64,000 nt of DNA from Rhizocola hellebori (GCF_016862955.1 NZ_BONY01000017.1:1-64000); one strand, 5' to 3'. Positions 52,427 to 61,750 are shown, numbered from the stretch's first letter. Notes: generated by a model from the sequence alone, not told the origin. Made by a program: numbers and translations.

Positions 52427-55400
52427 ATGGCTCTTCTTCCCGGGGCAAGCGACTCAGTAGTGTCAACATTCATAACAGACAATATTCGTCGATTTAGTTC
52501 TACTGCTCGGGGAACGGCCGTGACCACACTTGCTGACATGCTATTGGAGCGGGCTCAAACGCACCCGCACAGCCTCGCGGTCGTTGACGACCGGCAAAGT
52601 CTCACCTTCGCCGAGCTCGTTCAGCAAAGCACGAAATTGGCCATATATCTGCGCCATCTCGGCGTTACCAGTGACAGCCGGGTAGGCCTCTTCGTCGAGC
52701 CGTCGCAGGACCTGATGGTGGGTGTCTGGGGGATCCTCATCGCCGGAGGCGCCTACCTTCCCCTGTCGCCGGAATACCCGGAGGAACGGCTGCGCTACAT
52801 GCTCGACGACTCCGAGACCAAAGTCGTGGTCGCACAGGAGGAACTCGCCGACACGGCCGCCGCTTTAGCTTCGCCAAACACGCGGATTGTCACCTTGCGG
52901 CAGGCGCATGAGTTCGCCCGCTCAACGCCACACGGCACTGTCCGCGGTGGCGCGTCGGCGCGGCACCTTGCCTATGTCATCTACACGTCCGGCAGTACCG
53001 GAAGACCCAAAGGTGTCATGATCGAGCATCGCAGCATCGTCAGCCAGATGCATTGGCTCGGCAGCGAGTACGGGCTCGATGAGTCAAAGGTCGTGCTGCA
53101 GAAGACACCAATGAGCTTCGACGCGGCGCAGTGGGAGATCCTTGCCCCCGCCTGTGGAAGCACTGTCGTGATGGGCCCACCAGGGGTGCACCGCGACCCG
53201 GATGCCCTGATCGCATCCGTCCGCAAGCACCGCGTCACCACCCTGCAATGTGTGCCCACCCTCCTGCGGGCCTTGCTGGAGATGGATGACTTCGCCAAGT
53301 GCGAATCACTGACCCAGGTCTTCAGCGGCGGTGAGGCTCTCTCCAAACACGTGGCGACGCGCTGCCTGGCCATGCTTCCTGGATGCCAGCTGGCCAACCT
53401 CTACGGTCCCACCGAATGCACCATCAACTCCTGCGCCTACACCATCGATCCGCTCACTGTCGGGTCAGGGCCTGATGCCATACCGATCGGCACCCCCGTC
53501 AACTTGACCGAGTGCTACATCCTTGACGATTCGATGGCCCCGGTGGCCGCGGGCGAGATCGGCGAACTATACATTTCCGGGATCCAGGTCGCGCGCGGCT
53601 ATCTCAACCGTCCAGACCTGACGACACGCCGGTTCATCCCGAACCCGCTGTCCACGCACCCCTTGTACGCCAGGCTCTATCGCACAGGTGACCTGGCGTT
53701 CAGCACATCTGACGGTGTGATGCATTTCGCTGGCCGCGTCGACAACCAGATCAAGCTGCGTGGGTACCGAGTCGAGCTAGACGAGGTACGCCTGGCGATC
53801 GAAGCACACAACTGGGTCCGGCACGCTGCCGTAACGGTCACCGAGGACCCACGCACAGCAGCGGTGAGCCTCACCGCCTTCATCGAGCTGAACCCGAACG
53901 AGGCTGCGCTGATGGACCAGGGCAACGCCGGCGCGCACCATCAGTCCAAAGGAAGTCGGCTTCAAGTCCGTGCGCAGCTGTCCAACCCTGGCCGCCGAGA
54001 CGAGGCGGACCTGCAAGGCAGGCCTTTTGTGGAGCTGCCCGGTCGCACGCCTCCGGAGGCACACCGGCGCAAGGCTTTCGCGCGCAAGACTTACAGGTTC
54101 TTCAACGGCGGCGAAGTCAAGGAGGCCGACATCCGGCACCTGCTTGCCAAGCGCAGCGTCGGCACCGGCTCACGCGGGTTGGAAACGCTGCGCTTTACCG
54201 AGATTGGCGAGATCTTGCGGTACTTCGGGCAGTTCCACAGCGAAGACAGGCTGCTTGCCAAGCACGCCTATGCGTCGCCCGGATCGCTTTATGCCACGCA
54301 GATGTATGTGGAAGCGCGTGGGCTCGCCGGGATCCGAAACGGCTTGCACTACTACGATCCGGTTCAGCACCGGCTGGTCCTGATGGCCAAGCGCAACCAC
54401 ACCGGTATCGTCAAGTTCAAGCTCCACTTCGTCGGCAAGACGAGTGCTATCAAGCCGGTTTACAAGCACAACATTCGCGAGGTCCTGGAGATCGAGGCCG
54501 GCCACATGGTCGGCCTGTTCGAGGAGATCCTGCCCGATTACGGCTTGAACATCTTCCCGACGAGGTTCATGCCGTCCATCAAGGACAAGCTCGACTGCGC
54601 CGCCGAGGACCATTATCTCGGCAGCTTCGAAGTCGCGCCATATGCCGTGCCGCGTCCTGAGGATACCTTTGACATTTACGTGCAGACCCATCCGAACAAG
54701 GTGGCCGACCTGCCGGCCGGGCAGTACCTCTACCGCAAGGGCGAGTTGCACCTCATTTCCGACGAGCTGATCCAGCGCAAGCATGTCATCGCCATCAACC
54801 AGCAGGTGTACGACCGTGCCAGCATCGGCATCACCCTGATCAGCCACTCGCGTCAGGACTGGATGAGCTACGTGGACCTGGGGCGCAAGCTGCAGCGGCT
54901 GGAAATGAACGACCTCAACCTGGGCTTCATGTCCTCCGGCTACAGTTCCAAAACTGGCCACGACCTACACACCGCCACCAGGATGGCCAGCATTCTCAAT
55001 GCGTGCGGCAGGACCGGCGGTCCTTCCTACTTCTTCCTCGGCGGGCGTGTCACCGACGAGCAGATGTTCAGCGAGGGCATGCACGAGGACATCGTGCACA
55101 TGAAAGGCCCAGCGGAGATGGTCCGCGACGACCTCGCCAATCTGTTGCCCCACTACATGATGCCCAACCGCGTTATGATCATCGACCGGGTGCCGCAAAC
55201 GTCCAACGGGAAGATCGACCATCACACGTTACGGGCATTGGCCAGCGCTGCTGCCGCCGCCGTCGACGACCGGCCGCCAGTCGAGGCGCGCACCGATGCA
55301 GAGCGGCGCATCAGCGACATCTGGAAACGAGTCCTCAAACGCGATGTGGCTTCAATGCACGACGACTTTTTCGCCAGCGGTGGCGACTCGCTGGTCGCGG

Positions 55401-56284
55401 TCGGACTGATAAACCAGATAAACCGGGAGTTCGGGGTCCGCCTGCCGCTACAGATCCTGTTCAGCCTGTCCACCATCGAGCAGCTTGCCTCCGAAGTAGA
55501 CCGGGAGGTGCCGGTAGTCGCCTCCCGGCTGGTGCGTCTGCGTGCCAGCGGATCGGGCAATCCTCTGTATTGCTGGCCGGGCCTAGGCGGCTACACCATG
55601 AACCTTCGGCGGCTGGCCGCAGGACTCGACGCCGACCGGCCGGTCTATGGCATCCAGGCCTACGGCATCAACGAGGGCGAAGTCGCCTACCCCACTGTCG
55701 AGGAAATGGCCGCCCACGACGTCGAGCTGATCCGGCGCAACCAGCCGAGCGGGCCCTACACCCTGTGCGGGTACTCCTTCGGCGCGCAAGTCGCCTTCGA
55801 AGCAGCCCGGCAGCTGGAATACTCCGGCGCGCGGGTCGACCACCTCCTGCTGATTGCGCCCGGATCGCCACTGCTTGAGGCGCAAGGCGAGCGGGCTTAT
55901 CGGACGATCCTGTTCACCGTCTTCGCCGGCACGCTAGACGATCCCGCGCTGCGTAGCTACCACAGCGTGCCTCACGACGAGGACAGTCAGGTCGCGTACT
56001 TCGTGCGCACCTTCCCGCATCTGGACCCGGATCTCACCCGCCGCATCATGGCCGTGGTGCGCCAGACCTACCGGTTCAAGGAATCCTTCGCGGCCATGGC
56101 TGACCGGCGGGTGGCGGCACCTGTGACGATCTTCCAGACCCGCGGCGACGACCGCGACTTCGTGGATACCTGTGACTTTTCGGCGACCCGGGTCATCGAG
56201 CTCGAGGCCGACCACTACAGCACTCTCAAGGAACCCGATGTCCACGAGCTGCTCAGGTTGATCGCCCAGCTCCTCAAGAAGTGA
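52427..56284 (+). CDS. indigoidine-synthetase/MinA-type NRPS (A-Ox-T-TE)
   Basis: The 1285-residue single-module NRPS has the size and order of BpsA/IndC. Adenylation domain: YTSGSTGRPKG at 186-196, LYGPTE at 325-330, YRTGD at 418-422, KLRGYRVE at 443-450. An FMN oxidase of the SagB type (about 540-890) is inserted before NGKI at 927-930. A carrier domain follows with Ser988 in ASGGDSL, then a thioesterase with Ser1117 in GYSFG and His1263. The specificity code read by alignment is D-A-W-Q-F-G-L-I-N(-K), the type I recall for glutamine in indigoidine synthetases. It would cyclise and oxidise glutamine to the aminopyridinedione that either dimerises to indigoidine or enters minimycin. Start at 52427; a GTG at 52520 is possible. 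Confidence 0.9.
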   Translation: MALLPGASDSVVSTFITDNIRRFSSTARGTAVTTLADMLLERAQTHPHSLAVVDDRQSLTFAELVQQSTKLAIYLRHLGVTSDSRVGLFVEPSQDLMVGVWGILIAGGAYLPLSPEYPEERLRYMLDDSETKVVVAQEELADTAAALASPNTRIVTLRQAHEFARSTPHGTVRGGASARHLAYVIYTSGSTGRPKGVMIEHRSIVSQMHWLGSEYGLDESKVVLQKTPMSFDAAQWEILAPACGSTVVMGPPGVHRDPDALIASVRKHRVTTLQCVPTLLRALLEMDDFAKCESLTQVFSGGEALSKHVATRCLAMLPGCQLANLYGPTECTINSCAYTIDPLTVGSGPDAIPIGTPVNLTECYILDDSMAPVAAGEIGELYISGIQVARGYLNRPDLTTRRFIPNPLSTHPLYARLYRTGDLAFSTSDGVMHFAGRVDNQIKLRGYRVELDEVRLAIEAHNWVRHAAVTVTEDPRTAAVSLTAFIELNPNEAALMDQGNAGAHHQSKGSRLQVRAQLSNPGRRDEADLQGRPFVELPGRTPPEAHRRKAFARKTYRFFNGGEVKEADIRHLLAKRSVGTGSRGLETLRFTEIGEILRYFGQFHSEDRLLAKHAYASPGSLYATQMYVEARGLAGIRNGLHYYDPVQHRLVLMAKRNHTGIVKFKLHFVGKTSAIKPVYKHNIREVLEIEAGHMVGLFEEILPDYGLNIFPTRFMPSIKDKLDCAAEDHYLGSFEVAPYAVPRPEDTFDIYVQTHPNKVADLPAGQYLYRKGELHLISDELIQRKHVIAINQQVYDRASIGITLISHSRQDWMSYVDLGRKLQRLEMNDLNLGFMSSGYSSKTGHDLHTATRMASILNACGRTGGPSYFFLGGRVTDEQMFSEGMHEDIVHMKGPAEMVRDDLANLLPHYMMPNRVMIIDRVPQTSNGKIDHHTLRALASAAAAAVDDRPPVEARTDAERRISDIWKRVLKRDVASMHDDFFASGGDSLVAVGLINQINREFGVRLPLQILFSLSTIEQLASEVDREVPVVASRLVRLRASGSGNPLYCWPGLGGYTMNLRRLAAGLDADRPVYGIQAYGINEGEVAYPTVEEMAAHDVELIRRNQPSGPYTLCGYSFGAQVAFEAARQLEYSGARVDHLLLIAPGSPLLEAQGERAYRTILFTVFAGTLDDPALRSYHSVPHDEDSQVAYFVRTFPHLDPDLTRRIMAVVRQTYRFKESFAAMADRRVAAPVTIFQTRGDDRDFVDTCDFSATRVIELEADHYSTLKEPDVHELLRLIAQLLKK

Positions 56285-56297
56285 GAAGGAGAAACCG

Positions 56298-56522
56298 ATG
56301 CCACATGTCAATATCAAATTTTTCCCGGTACCGCTTGACCGTAACCAGGAATCCAAATTGGTCGCCGCGATAACCGAGGCCGTCAAAAATGCCTTGGGCT
56401 GCGACGAGAATGTCATCTCCATCGCGCTTGAACCCGTGGAGCAGGCCGCCTGGAACGACCGGGTCTACCAGCCCGAAATCGTTGCCCGCAGGGACCTGCT
56501 GCGCAAGGTTCCCAACTACTAG
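56298..56522 (+). CDS. 4-oxalocrotonate tautomerase-like protein
   Basis: The 74-residue protein has the family's N-terminal proline exposed after Met removal ([13 protein letters not shown]), a helix, and the [22 protein letters not shown] strand pair. Tautomerases use Pro1 as general base on enol/keto pairs or as a nucleophile. The ribosome site GAGAAGGAGAAACC is strong, 13 bases after the NRPS stop and 10 before the glycosidase. I do not recall it in the minimycin gene set, so it may act on the pyridinedione or sugar adduct here. Confidence 0.8.
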   Translation: MPHVNIKFFPVPLDRNQESKLVAAITEAVKNALGCDENVISIALEPVEQAAWNDRVYQPEIVARRDLLRKVPNY

Positions 56523-56532
56523 GCCGGCGCTC

Positions 56533-57483
56533 ATGCGCAGCGAACTACGCCCCGGCATCCCGCTTCGCCTCGGTGACGAAGTGGCCGACGCGCTGTCGGC
56601 AGGTAACGCGGTGGTGGCGTTGGAGTCCAACGTCATCACCCATGGATTGTCCTATCCAGACAATGCCGCGACCGCGCGAAAGGTGGAGGCCGCGGTGCGG
56701 GCCTCCGGCGCTGTGCCAGCCACTATCGGCATCCAGGACGGCCACATCATCGCCGGAATGAACGAGCAGGAAATCGAACGTTTCGCCGTCACGCCCGGCA
56801 TCCCCAAGGTAAGCAGCAGGGACATGCCGATAGTCCTCGCCTCCGCCGGGATGGGTGCCACCACCATCGCCTCCTCCCTGGTGGCGGCCCATCTCGCCGG
56901 AATCCCGTTTCTGGCCAGCGCCGGAATGGGCGGCGTGCATCGCGGCGCCGAGAAGACCATGGACATCTCCTCAGACCTCATCCAGCTCACCCGTTCCAAG
57001 GTCGCGGCCGTCTGCGCCGGAGCCAAGAGCATCCTCGACCTGGGCCTGACCATGGAGGTTCTGGAAACGCAGTGCGTGCCGGTCATCTCATATGCGTTCG
57101 ACGATTTCCCTGCCTTCTATTGCCGCTCCAGCGGGTTGCGCAGCCCACATCGCCTAGATGACGAGGACACCATTGCGCGCGCCGTAGAGCTGCACTGGAC
57201 GCTCGGCAACGAGAGCGCCATCCTGATCACCAGCCCGATCCGGGAGCAGGATGCGATTGACAGCGGCGAGGTCGACGCAGCGATCACCGAGGCGACGGCC
57301 GCGGCCACGCGCGAGGGCGTCAGCGGCAACGCGCTGACCAAATACCTCATGCGCGCCGTAGACCGGGCTACCGGCGGCCGCTCCAGCAAGGCCAACATGT
57401 CGGTGCTCATCAGTACGGCCGAATTGGCCGGGCGCATCGCCGTGGCCCACGCCAACCAGCGCCGGGCAAGGGGACAGCGATGA
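56533..57483 (+). CDS. C-glycosidase of the pseudouridine-5'-phosphate glycosidase family (IndA/MinB/OzmB-like)
   Basis: The 316-residue protein is a full PsuG-family enzyme: [12 protein letters not shown] with Glu31, PKVSSRD with Lys92, [18 protein letters not shown], and [11 protein letters not shown] with Lys165; these match the E. coli PsuG Glu31, Lys93 and Lys166. Primary-metabolism members break the C-glycosidic bond of pseudouridine phosphate. In minimycin/oxazinomycin pathways the homologue joins ribose 5-phosphate to the heterocycle through a lysine Schiff base. It overlaps the HAD gene by four bases. Confidence 0.9.
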   Translation: MRSELRPGIPLRLGDEVADALSAGNAVVALESNVITHGLSYPDNAATARKVEAAVRASGAVPATIGIQDGHIIAGMNEQEIERFAVTPGIPKVSSRDMPIVLASAGMGATTIASSLVAAHLAGIPFLASAGMGGVHRGAEKTMDISSDLIQLTRSKVAAVCAGAKSILDLGLTMEVLETQCVPVISYAFDDFPAFYCRSSGLRSPHRLDDEDTIARAVELHWTLGNESAILITSPIREQDAIDSGEVDAAITEATAAATREGVSGNALTKYLMRAVDRATGGRSSKANMSVLISTAELAGRIAVAHANQRRARGQR

Positions 57484-58205
57484 GCTTTGTCGTCATCTTC
57501 GACCTCGATGGAACACTCGTCGACACCCCCGCAGCCATCGTCGAGAACTTTGCTGCGGCCTTCGACGTCCTTGGTACCACACAGCCATCCGCAGCAGACA
57601 TTCGTGCCACCATCGGCCTTCCGCTGGAGCAGTCGTTCGCCAAACTGCTCGGCGTGCCGATGGACGACGCCTTGGTGGCCAGCGGAGTGGAACAGTACCG
57701 ACAGCTCTACCCGAAGATCGTCCTACCCCAAGCGCACCGGCTGGTGTATCCAGGGGTGACCACCGGGGTGCGCCGGCTGCGCGAGCGCGGCTTCACCCTC
57801 GCCATCGCCACCAGCAAGCGCTACGCCAGTGCCCATGCGCTGCTAAAAGCGGCTGGCCTGCGCGAATGTTTCGACATCGTCGTCGGCGCCGACCAGGTGC
57901 GCCGGCCCAAACCCGATCCCGAGTCGGCGCTGCAGATCGCCCACCAGCTATGCATCTCACCGCGGCGCACTGTGGTGGTCGGCGACACCTCCTATGACCT
58001 GCTGATGGCCAAGGCGGCCGGGATGCGTTCGATCGCGGTCACCTACGGCGTGCACAGCAGGCGTGAGCTGGACGAAGCGAGCCCGAGCTGGACAGCCGAC
58101 ACCTTCCACGACGTCATGCGGGCCATACAGACCGCCTACCGCACAGTTACCTTCGATCCTTGGGAGATCTGGCGATATGTCAACTACGACGGAATTTTCT
58201 ACTGA
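57480..58205 (+). CDS. HAD-superfamily phosphatase (IndB/MinC phosphatase-like)
   Basis: The 241-residue phosphatase has [10 protein letters not shown] with Asp8 (nucleophile) and Asp10, [18 protein letters not shown] and [15 protein letters not shown]. It would remove phosphate from a C-nucleoside 5'-monophosphate. In the minimycin system the homologous phosphatase domain is part of self-resistance. Here the C-terminal DUF4243-type domain reported to follow in MinC is absent; the protein stops after the phosphatase with a short aromatic tail ([16 protein letters not shown]). Confidence 0.88.
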   Translation: MSFVVIFDLDGTLVDTPAAIVENFAAAFDVLGTTQPSAADIRATIGLPLEQSFAKLLGVPMDDALVASGVEQYRQLYPKIVLPQAHRLVYPGVTTGVRRLRERGFTLAIATSKRYASAHALLKAAGLRECFDIVVGADQVRRPKPDPESALQIAHQLCISPRRTVVVGDTSYDLLMAKAAGMRSIAVTYGVHSRRELDEASPSWTADTFHDVMRAIQTAYRTVTFDPWEIWRYVNYDGIFY

Positions 58206-58857
58206 CACGCTCCTTGGCACCCGGGTGTACATGCTGCCGCAGACCAATCATCTGCGGTCGTTGCACACAGTGATCCGCGACCGCGCGGCGCGGCGCGAGG
58301 ACTTCCTGCACGTGTCCAGCCGCATCATGCGGCTGCTCATCGAGTTCGGCCTGAACTTGCTGCCCTTCGACCCATGGGAGGTGCAGACGCCGGTGGGACG
58401 CACCTATAGCGGATTGCGCCTGACCAACGATGTCTGCGCCGTTTCGATCGCGCGGGCAGGCAACAGCATTGAAGCCGAGTTGCGGGCCGTCTGCCCAACG
58501 ATTCGCCTGGGCCAGATGCTCATCCAGCGCGATAAGGTGACCAAACTGCCGCGCCTGTACCTTTCCCTGCTGCCCCCCAACATCGGCGACGGCCATGTGC
58601 TGCTGCTCGACCCGATGCTGGCCACCGGCGGGACCGCCCGCGCCGCCATAGAGGTTCTGCTCGAGGCGGGGGTAGCAGAGGAAAAGATCATATTCATCAG
58701 CCTCATCGCGGTACCCGAGGGACTGGACGCCGTGCTGGACAACCACCGGGCAGTGCGCATCGTCACCTCGGCCATCGACGAGCGCCTCAACGAGAACGCC
58801 TACATGCTGCCGGGTATCGGCGACTTCGGCGACCGCTTCTACGGCACAGATAGATAA
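58177..58857 (+). CDS. uracil phosphoribosyltransferase (MinD-like)
   Basis: The 226-residue protein is a uracil phosphoribosyltransferase: SLHTVIRDRAARREDF, CAVSIARAGNSIEAELR, and the PRPP loop LLLDPMLATGGTARAAIEVLL with HYG-like KIIFISLIAVPEG. It makes UMP from uracil and PRPP. In minimycin producers the homologue raises the UMP pool to compete with the toxic monophosphate. The ATG at 58177 overlaps the HAD gene by 29 bases; a later Met at 58231 is possible. UPRTs are usually about 208 residues, close to this length. Confidence 0.87.
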   Translation: MSTTTEFSTDTLLGTRVYMLPQTNHLRSLHTVIRDRAARREDFLHVSSRIMRLLIEFGLNLLPFDPWEVQTPVGRTYSGLRLTNDVCAVSIARAGNSIEAELRAVCPTIRLGQMLIQRDKVTKLPRLYLSLLPPNIGDGHVLLLDPMLATGGTARAAIEVLLEAGVAEEKIIFISLIAVPEGLDAVLDNHRAVRIVTSAIDERLNENAYMLPGIGDFGDRFYGTDR

Positions 58858-58868
58858 GGAGGCTCCCG

Positions 58869-59798
58869 GTGCGGCAGTCCGCGTCTCTTCTCACCCGCTA
58901 CCTGACCATCTTGGCGCCCGTCGTCTGGGGCACCACCTACCTGGTCACTACCGAGTTCCTGCCACCGGGCCGGCCAATGTTCGCCGGCCTGGCACGGGTT
59001 CTGCCCGCGGGCATCGCTCTCATGCTGATCGCACGCGGATCGCTGCCCAAGGGCGACTGGGTGTGGCGTGCCCTCATCCTCGGCACGCTCAACATCGGCG
59101 TCTTCCAGGCGCTGCTTTTCGTTGCCGCTTACCGCCTTCCGGGCGGCATCGCGGCGATGGTCGGCTCGGTGCAGCCGCTGATCGTCATCGGGCTGTCAGC
59201 CCTTGCACTAGGCACGTCGATCCGTCTCGTGCACATCGGCGCGGCGGTCCTCGGCACGGTCGGGGTGGTGCTGCTGTTGGCACGCTCGGCGATCCACCTC
59301 GACACCATCGGTGTCGTGGCGGCGCTGGCCGGCGCGCTGTCGATGGCGGCGGGCATCGTGCTGACCAAGAAATGGGGCCGTCCGGTGTCGCTGCTGGTCT
59401 TCACGGGCTGGCAGCTCGTGGCCGGCGGCCTCGTGCTGCTCATACCTACCCTGCTGATCGAGGGCGTGCCGAGCCGGGTCACCGGCACCAATCTGCTCGC
59501 CTACACCTACCTGTCGCTCATCGGTGCCTGCCTGGCCTACGTAATCTGGTTCCGGGGCATCGAGCTGCTTGCCGCGTCAGCGGTTTCATTCCTCAGCCTG
59601 CTCAGCCCGGTGGTGGCCACGGTCCTCGGCTTCCTCGTGTTGGGACAGGGCCTGACCACTTGGCAGCTTGCCGGAATGGCCGGCATTTTTGTCGCGATCG
59701 TCGCCGGGCAGCTGCCCGTGCAGCAGCGCGCCAAGGCTGATGGCACTCGGCCGCGCGCTCCCCTGCCGGAGCGGGTCCCCTCCCGCACGTCATCGTGA
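58869..59798 (+). CDS. EamA/DMT-family exporter (MinT-like)
   Basis: The 309-residue protein has ten membrane spans in two EamA repeats (PVVWGTTYLVTTEFL...GSVQPLIVIGLSA and ...YVIWFRGIELLAASAVSFLSLLSPVVAT), the pattern of drug/metabolite exporters. GTG start with AAGGAGG upstream, 11 bases after the UPRT gene. Last gene of the operon and likely exports the C-nucleoside. Followed by a perfect terminator. Confidence 0.87.
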   Translation: MRQSASLLTRYLTILAPVVWGTTYLVTTEFLPPGRPMFAGLARVLPAGIALMLIARGSLPKGDWVWRALILGTLNIGVFQALLFVAAYRLPGGIAAMVGSVQPLIVIGLSALALGTSIRLVHIGAAVLGTVGVVLLLARSAIHLDTIGVVAALAGALSMAAGIVLTKKWGRPVSLLVFTGWQLVAGGLVLLIPTLLIEGVPSRVTGTNLLAYTYLSLIGACLAYVIWFRGIELLAASAVSFLSLLSPVVATVLGFLVLGQGLTTWQLAGMAGIFVAIVAGQLPVQQRAKADGTRPRAPLPERVPSRTSS

Positions 59799-59810
59799 CA
59801 GACCGGTCAG

Positions 59811-59843
59811 ACGCGGCCCGCCGGAGCTTCCGGCGGGCCGCGT
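59811..59843. terminator. bidirectional hairpin terminator
   Basis: Perfect 15-base-pair stem (59811-59825 with 59829-59843) and GCT loop, 12 bases after the exporter gene. It separates the plus-strand C-nucleoside operon from the minus-strand importer. Confidence 0.82.
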
Positions 59844-59876
59844 TACCGTTGCTCGGCTGAAGCGCTTATCCCCAAC

Positions 59877-60875
59877 TCACGGAGTTGGTCTGCGGGACAG
59901 GTGGTATCCGACCGGCAGCAGCTGGATCTGCCGTCCTTGGGACACCACGCTCCACAGGCCGCGCGGCAGGAAAAGCGCGAACGCCACGGCTACAGCACCC
60001 AGGCCGATAAGGTACCAAGGCCCGCCGTCGCTGAACCAGTTCTGGATGGCGAAAAACACCACTGCCCCTACAATCGGGCCCTCGAATGTGCCCAGGCCAC
60101 CCACCAGTACCATGAAAATCATGAAAGCGGACCAGTGCACGCCGAAGATGGAGCGAGGCTGGATGAACAAGGTGTTAGCCAGGGTCAGCGCACCGGCGGC
60201 ACCGCAGCCGAAACCCGCCAGCACGTAGATGGCCAGCTTCAGCGGGGCCGTGCGCACTCCGACGGAGGCGGCGGCATGCTCATCATCGCGGATGGCTTGC
60301 AGCGCCGCGCCGGAGCGGCTGCGCAGCAGGAGGAACAGCAGCCCGAGAAGCAGCACCACGAAGGCCAGGGCAAGCCAGTAGGTGTAGGCCCGGCGGATGT
60401 GGGAAGGCAGCACGTTAAGGCCACGCAGCGACACTCCGGTGCCGCCGCCCAATCCGTGGTCAAGCATGACCATCAGTGCTATTGCCTCGGCCACCACCCA
60501 GGTGCCAACGGCGAACTGGCCGCCGCGCAAACGCAGCACCAGCGGTGCCAGGCAGATGGCGAGCCCTGCCGCGGCCAATGGGGCGAGCGCCACCGCCAGA
60601 TAGGGAGCTACACCCTGCTGGGTAAGGAAAATCGTGGTGTACGCGCCGAAGCCGATGAAGCTTTGCTGCCCGACCGAGACCAAGCCCGCGTAGCCGGACA
60701 ACGCGTTCCACATAGCCGCCAGCATTACCAGAATGAGCAACGTTGTCAGCTGCTGCACAACGCTGGCGTTCCACACTTGCGGCACCACCGCCAGACCGAC
60801 AACGGCCAGCGCGAGGGCGCCAGAGCCGACGTGCGACGTGGTGTCGGAGCGTTTCACCGACCAGAAGGCTGCCAT
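59877..60875 (-). CDS. livM: second LIV-type ABC permease (LivM)
   Basis: The 332-residue permease has about ten spans and the LivM pattern MWNALSGYAGLVSVGQQSFIGFGAYTTIFL, VLRLRGGQFAVGTWVVAEA, and the coupling loop GAALQAIRDDEHAAASVGVRTAPLKLAIYVLAG. The ATG at 60875 overlaps livH by 22 bases. Confidence 0.88.
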   Translation of the reverse strand: MAAFWSVKRSDTTSHVGSGALALAVVGLAVVPQVWNASVVQQLTTLLILVMLAAMWNALSGYAGLVSVGQQSFIGFGAYTTIFLTQQGVAPYLAVALAPLAAAGLAICLAPLVLRLRGGQFAVGTWVVAEAIALMVMLDHGLGGGTGVSLRGLNVLPSHIRRAYTYWLALAFVVLLLGLLFLLLRSRSGAALQAIRDDEHAAASVGVRTAPLKLAIYVLAGFGCGAAGALTLANTLFIQPRSIFGVHWSAFMIFMVLVGGLGTFEGPIVGAVVFFAIQNWFSDGGPWYLIGLGAVAVAFALFLPRGLWSVVSQGRQIQLLPVGYHLSRRPTP

Positions 60876-61750
60876 GCGCGTGGCCTCCGCGAGAAGACAA
60901 GCCAGCCGCGCGGGCCGGCCAGGACGATGAGAAAGACCAGATGCCCGGCCAGAATGGAGTACTGCGGGTCGATCACCGCGCCGATGGTCTGGGCGACGCC
61001 CAGCGTCACGCCACCGGCAAGGGTGCCCCACAGCGATCCCAGGCCGCCGATCACCACCGCTTCGAAGGCGAAGATGAGTTGCGTCGGCCCGCTGGACGGA
61101 TCGAAGGTGGAGTGGATGGCCAGGAAAGCGCCGGCGATGGCCGCGGTAGCCACGGCGATCGCCGTCGCCCGCGCGTATACCTGCGATGCCGGGATGCCGA
61201 CCAGCGCGGCGGCCTCTGGATCCTGGGCGGTGGCCCGCATTTCGCGGCCGAAAGCGGTGCGCTGCAGCACAAGTTGCAGTCCACCCAGTACGGCGACCGC
61301 GACGGCCAAGATGGTCACGCCAAGGTATGGCACCGCCAGCTGGTCACCAAGGCGCCAGCCGTCGACGGCGAGCAGGCCTGACAGGCCGCCCAGCCCGCGC
61401 ACATCGGCCGAGAACACCTGCAATAGCGCGTTCTGCACCACGATGGCCAGACCGAATGTCGTCAGCAGCGGGGTCAGCTCCCCGGAGCGCAGGCTTCTCG
61501 AAAGCAGCGTGCGCTGTAAGCCGTACCCAATAAGAATCATCAATGGCAAACAGGCCACCGTGGCGATGAATGGTGACACATGTCCCTGTGTGGCGATGAG
61601 CCACACTACGAATGCGCCCAGCACCGCAAGATCGCCGTGGGCGAGGTTGATGATCCTCATTACGCCGAACATCAGCGACAGCCCGCAGGCGAACAGGGCG
61701 TAGAGCCCGCCGAGCAGGACTCCTTGGATGATTGCGTTGGCCCAGGTCAT
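60854..61750 (-). CDS. livH: second LIV-type ABC permease (LivH)
   Basis: The 298-residue permease opens with IIQGVLLGGLYALFACGLSLMFGVMRIINLAHGDLAVLGAFV and has a coupling loop (AFGREMRATAQDPEAAALVGIPA) and GGLGSLWGTLAGGV. Its ATG overlaps the livF stop by four bases. Confidence 0.88.
   Translation of the reverse strand: MTWANAIIQGVLLGGLYALFACGLSLMFGVMRIINLAHGDLAVLGAFVVWLIATQGHVSPFIATVACLPLMILIGYGLQRTLLSRSLRSGELTPLLTTFGLAIVVQNALLQVFSADVRGLGGLSGLLAVDGWRLGDQLAVPYLGVTILAVAVAVLGGLQLVLQRTAFGREMRATAQDPEAAALVGIPASQVYARATAIAVATAAIAGAFLAIHSTFDPSSGPTQLIFAFEAVVIGGLGSLWGTLAGGVTLGVAQTIGAVIDPQYSILAGHLVFLIVLAGPRGWLVFSRRPRAWQPSGR

Noticed and set aside
59901-61703. 600-codon plus-strand open frame
   Set aside because: It is antisense to livM and livH of the second importer, has no domain, and arises from the high-GC codon bias of those genes.
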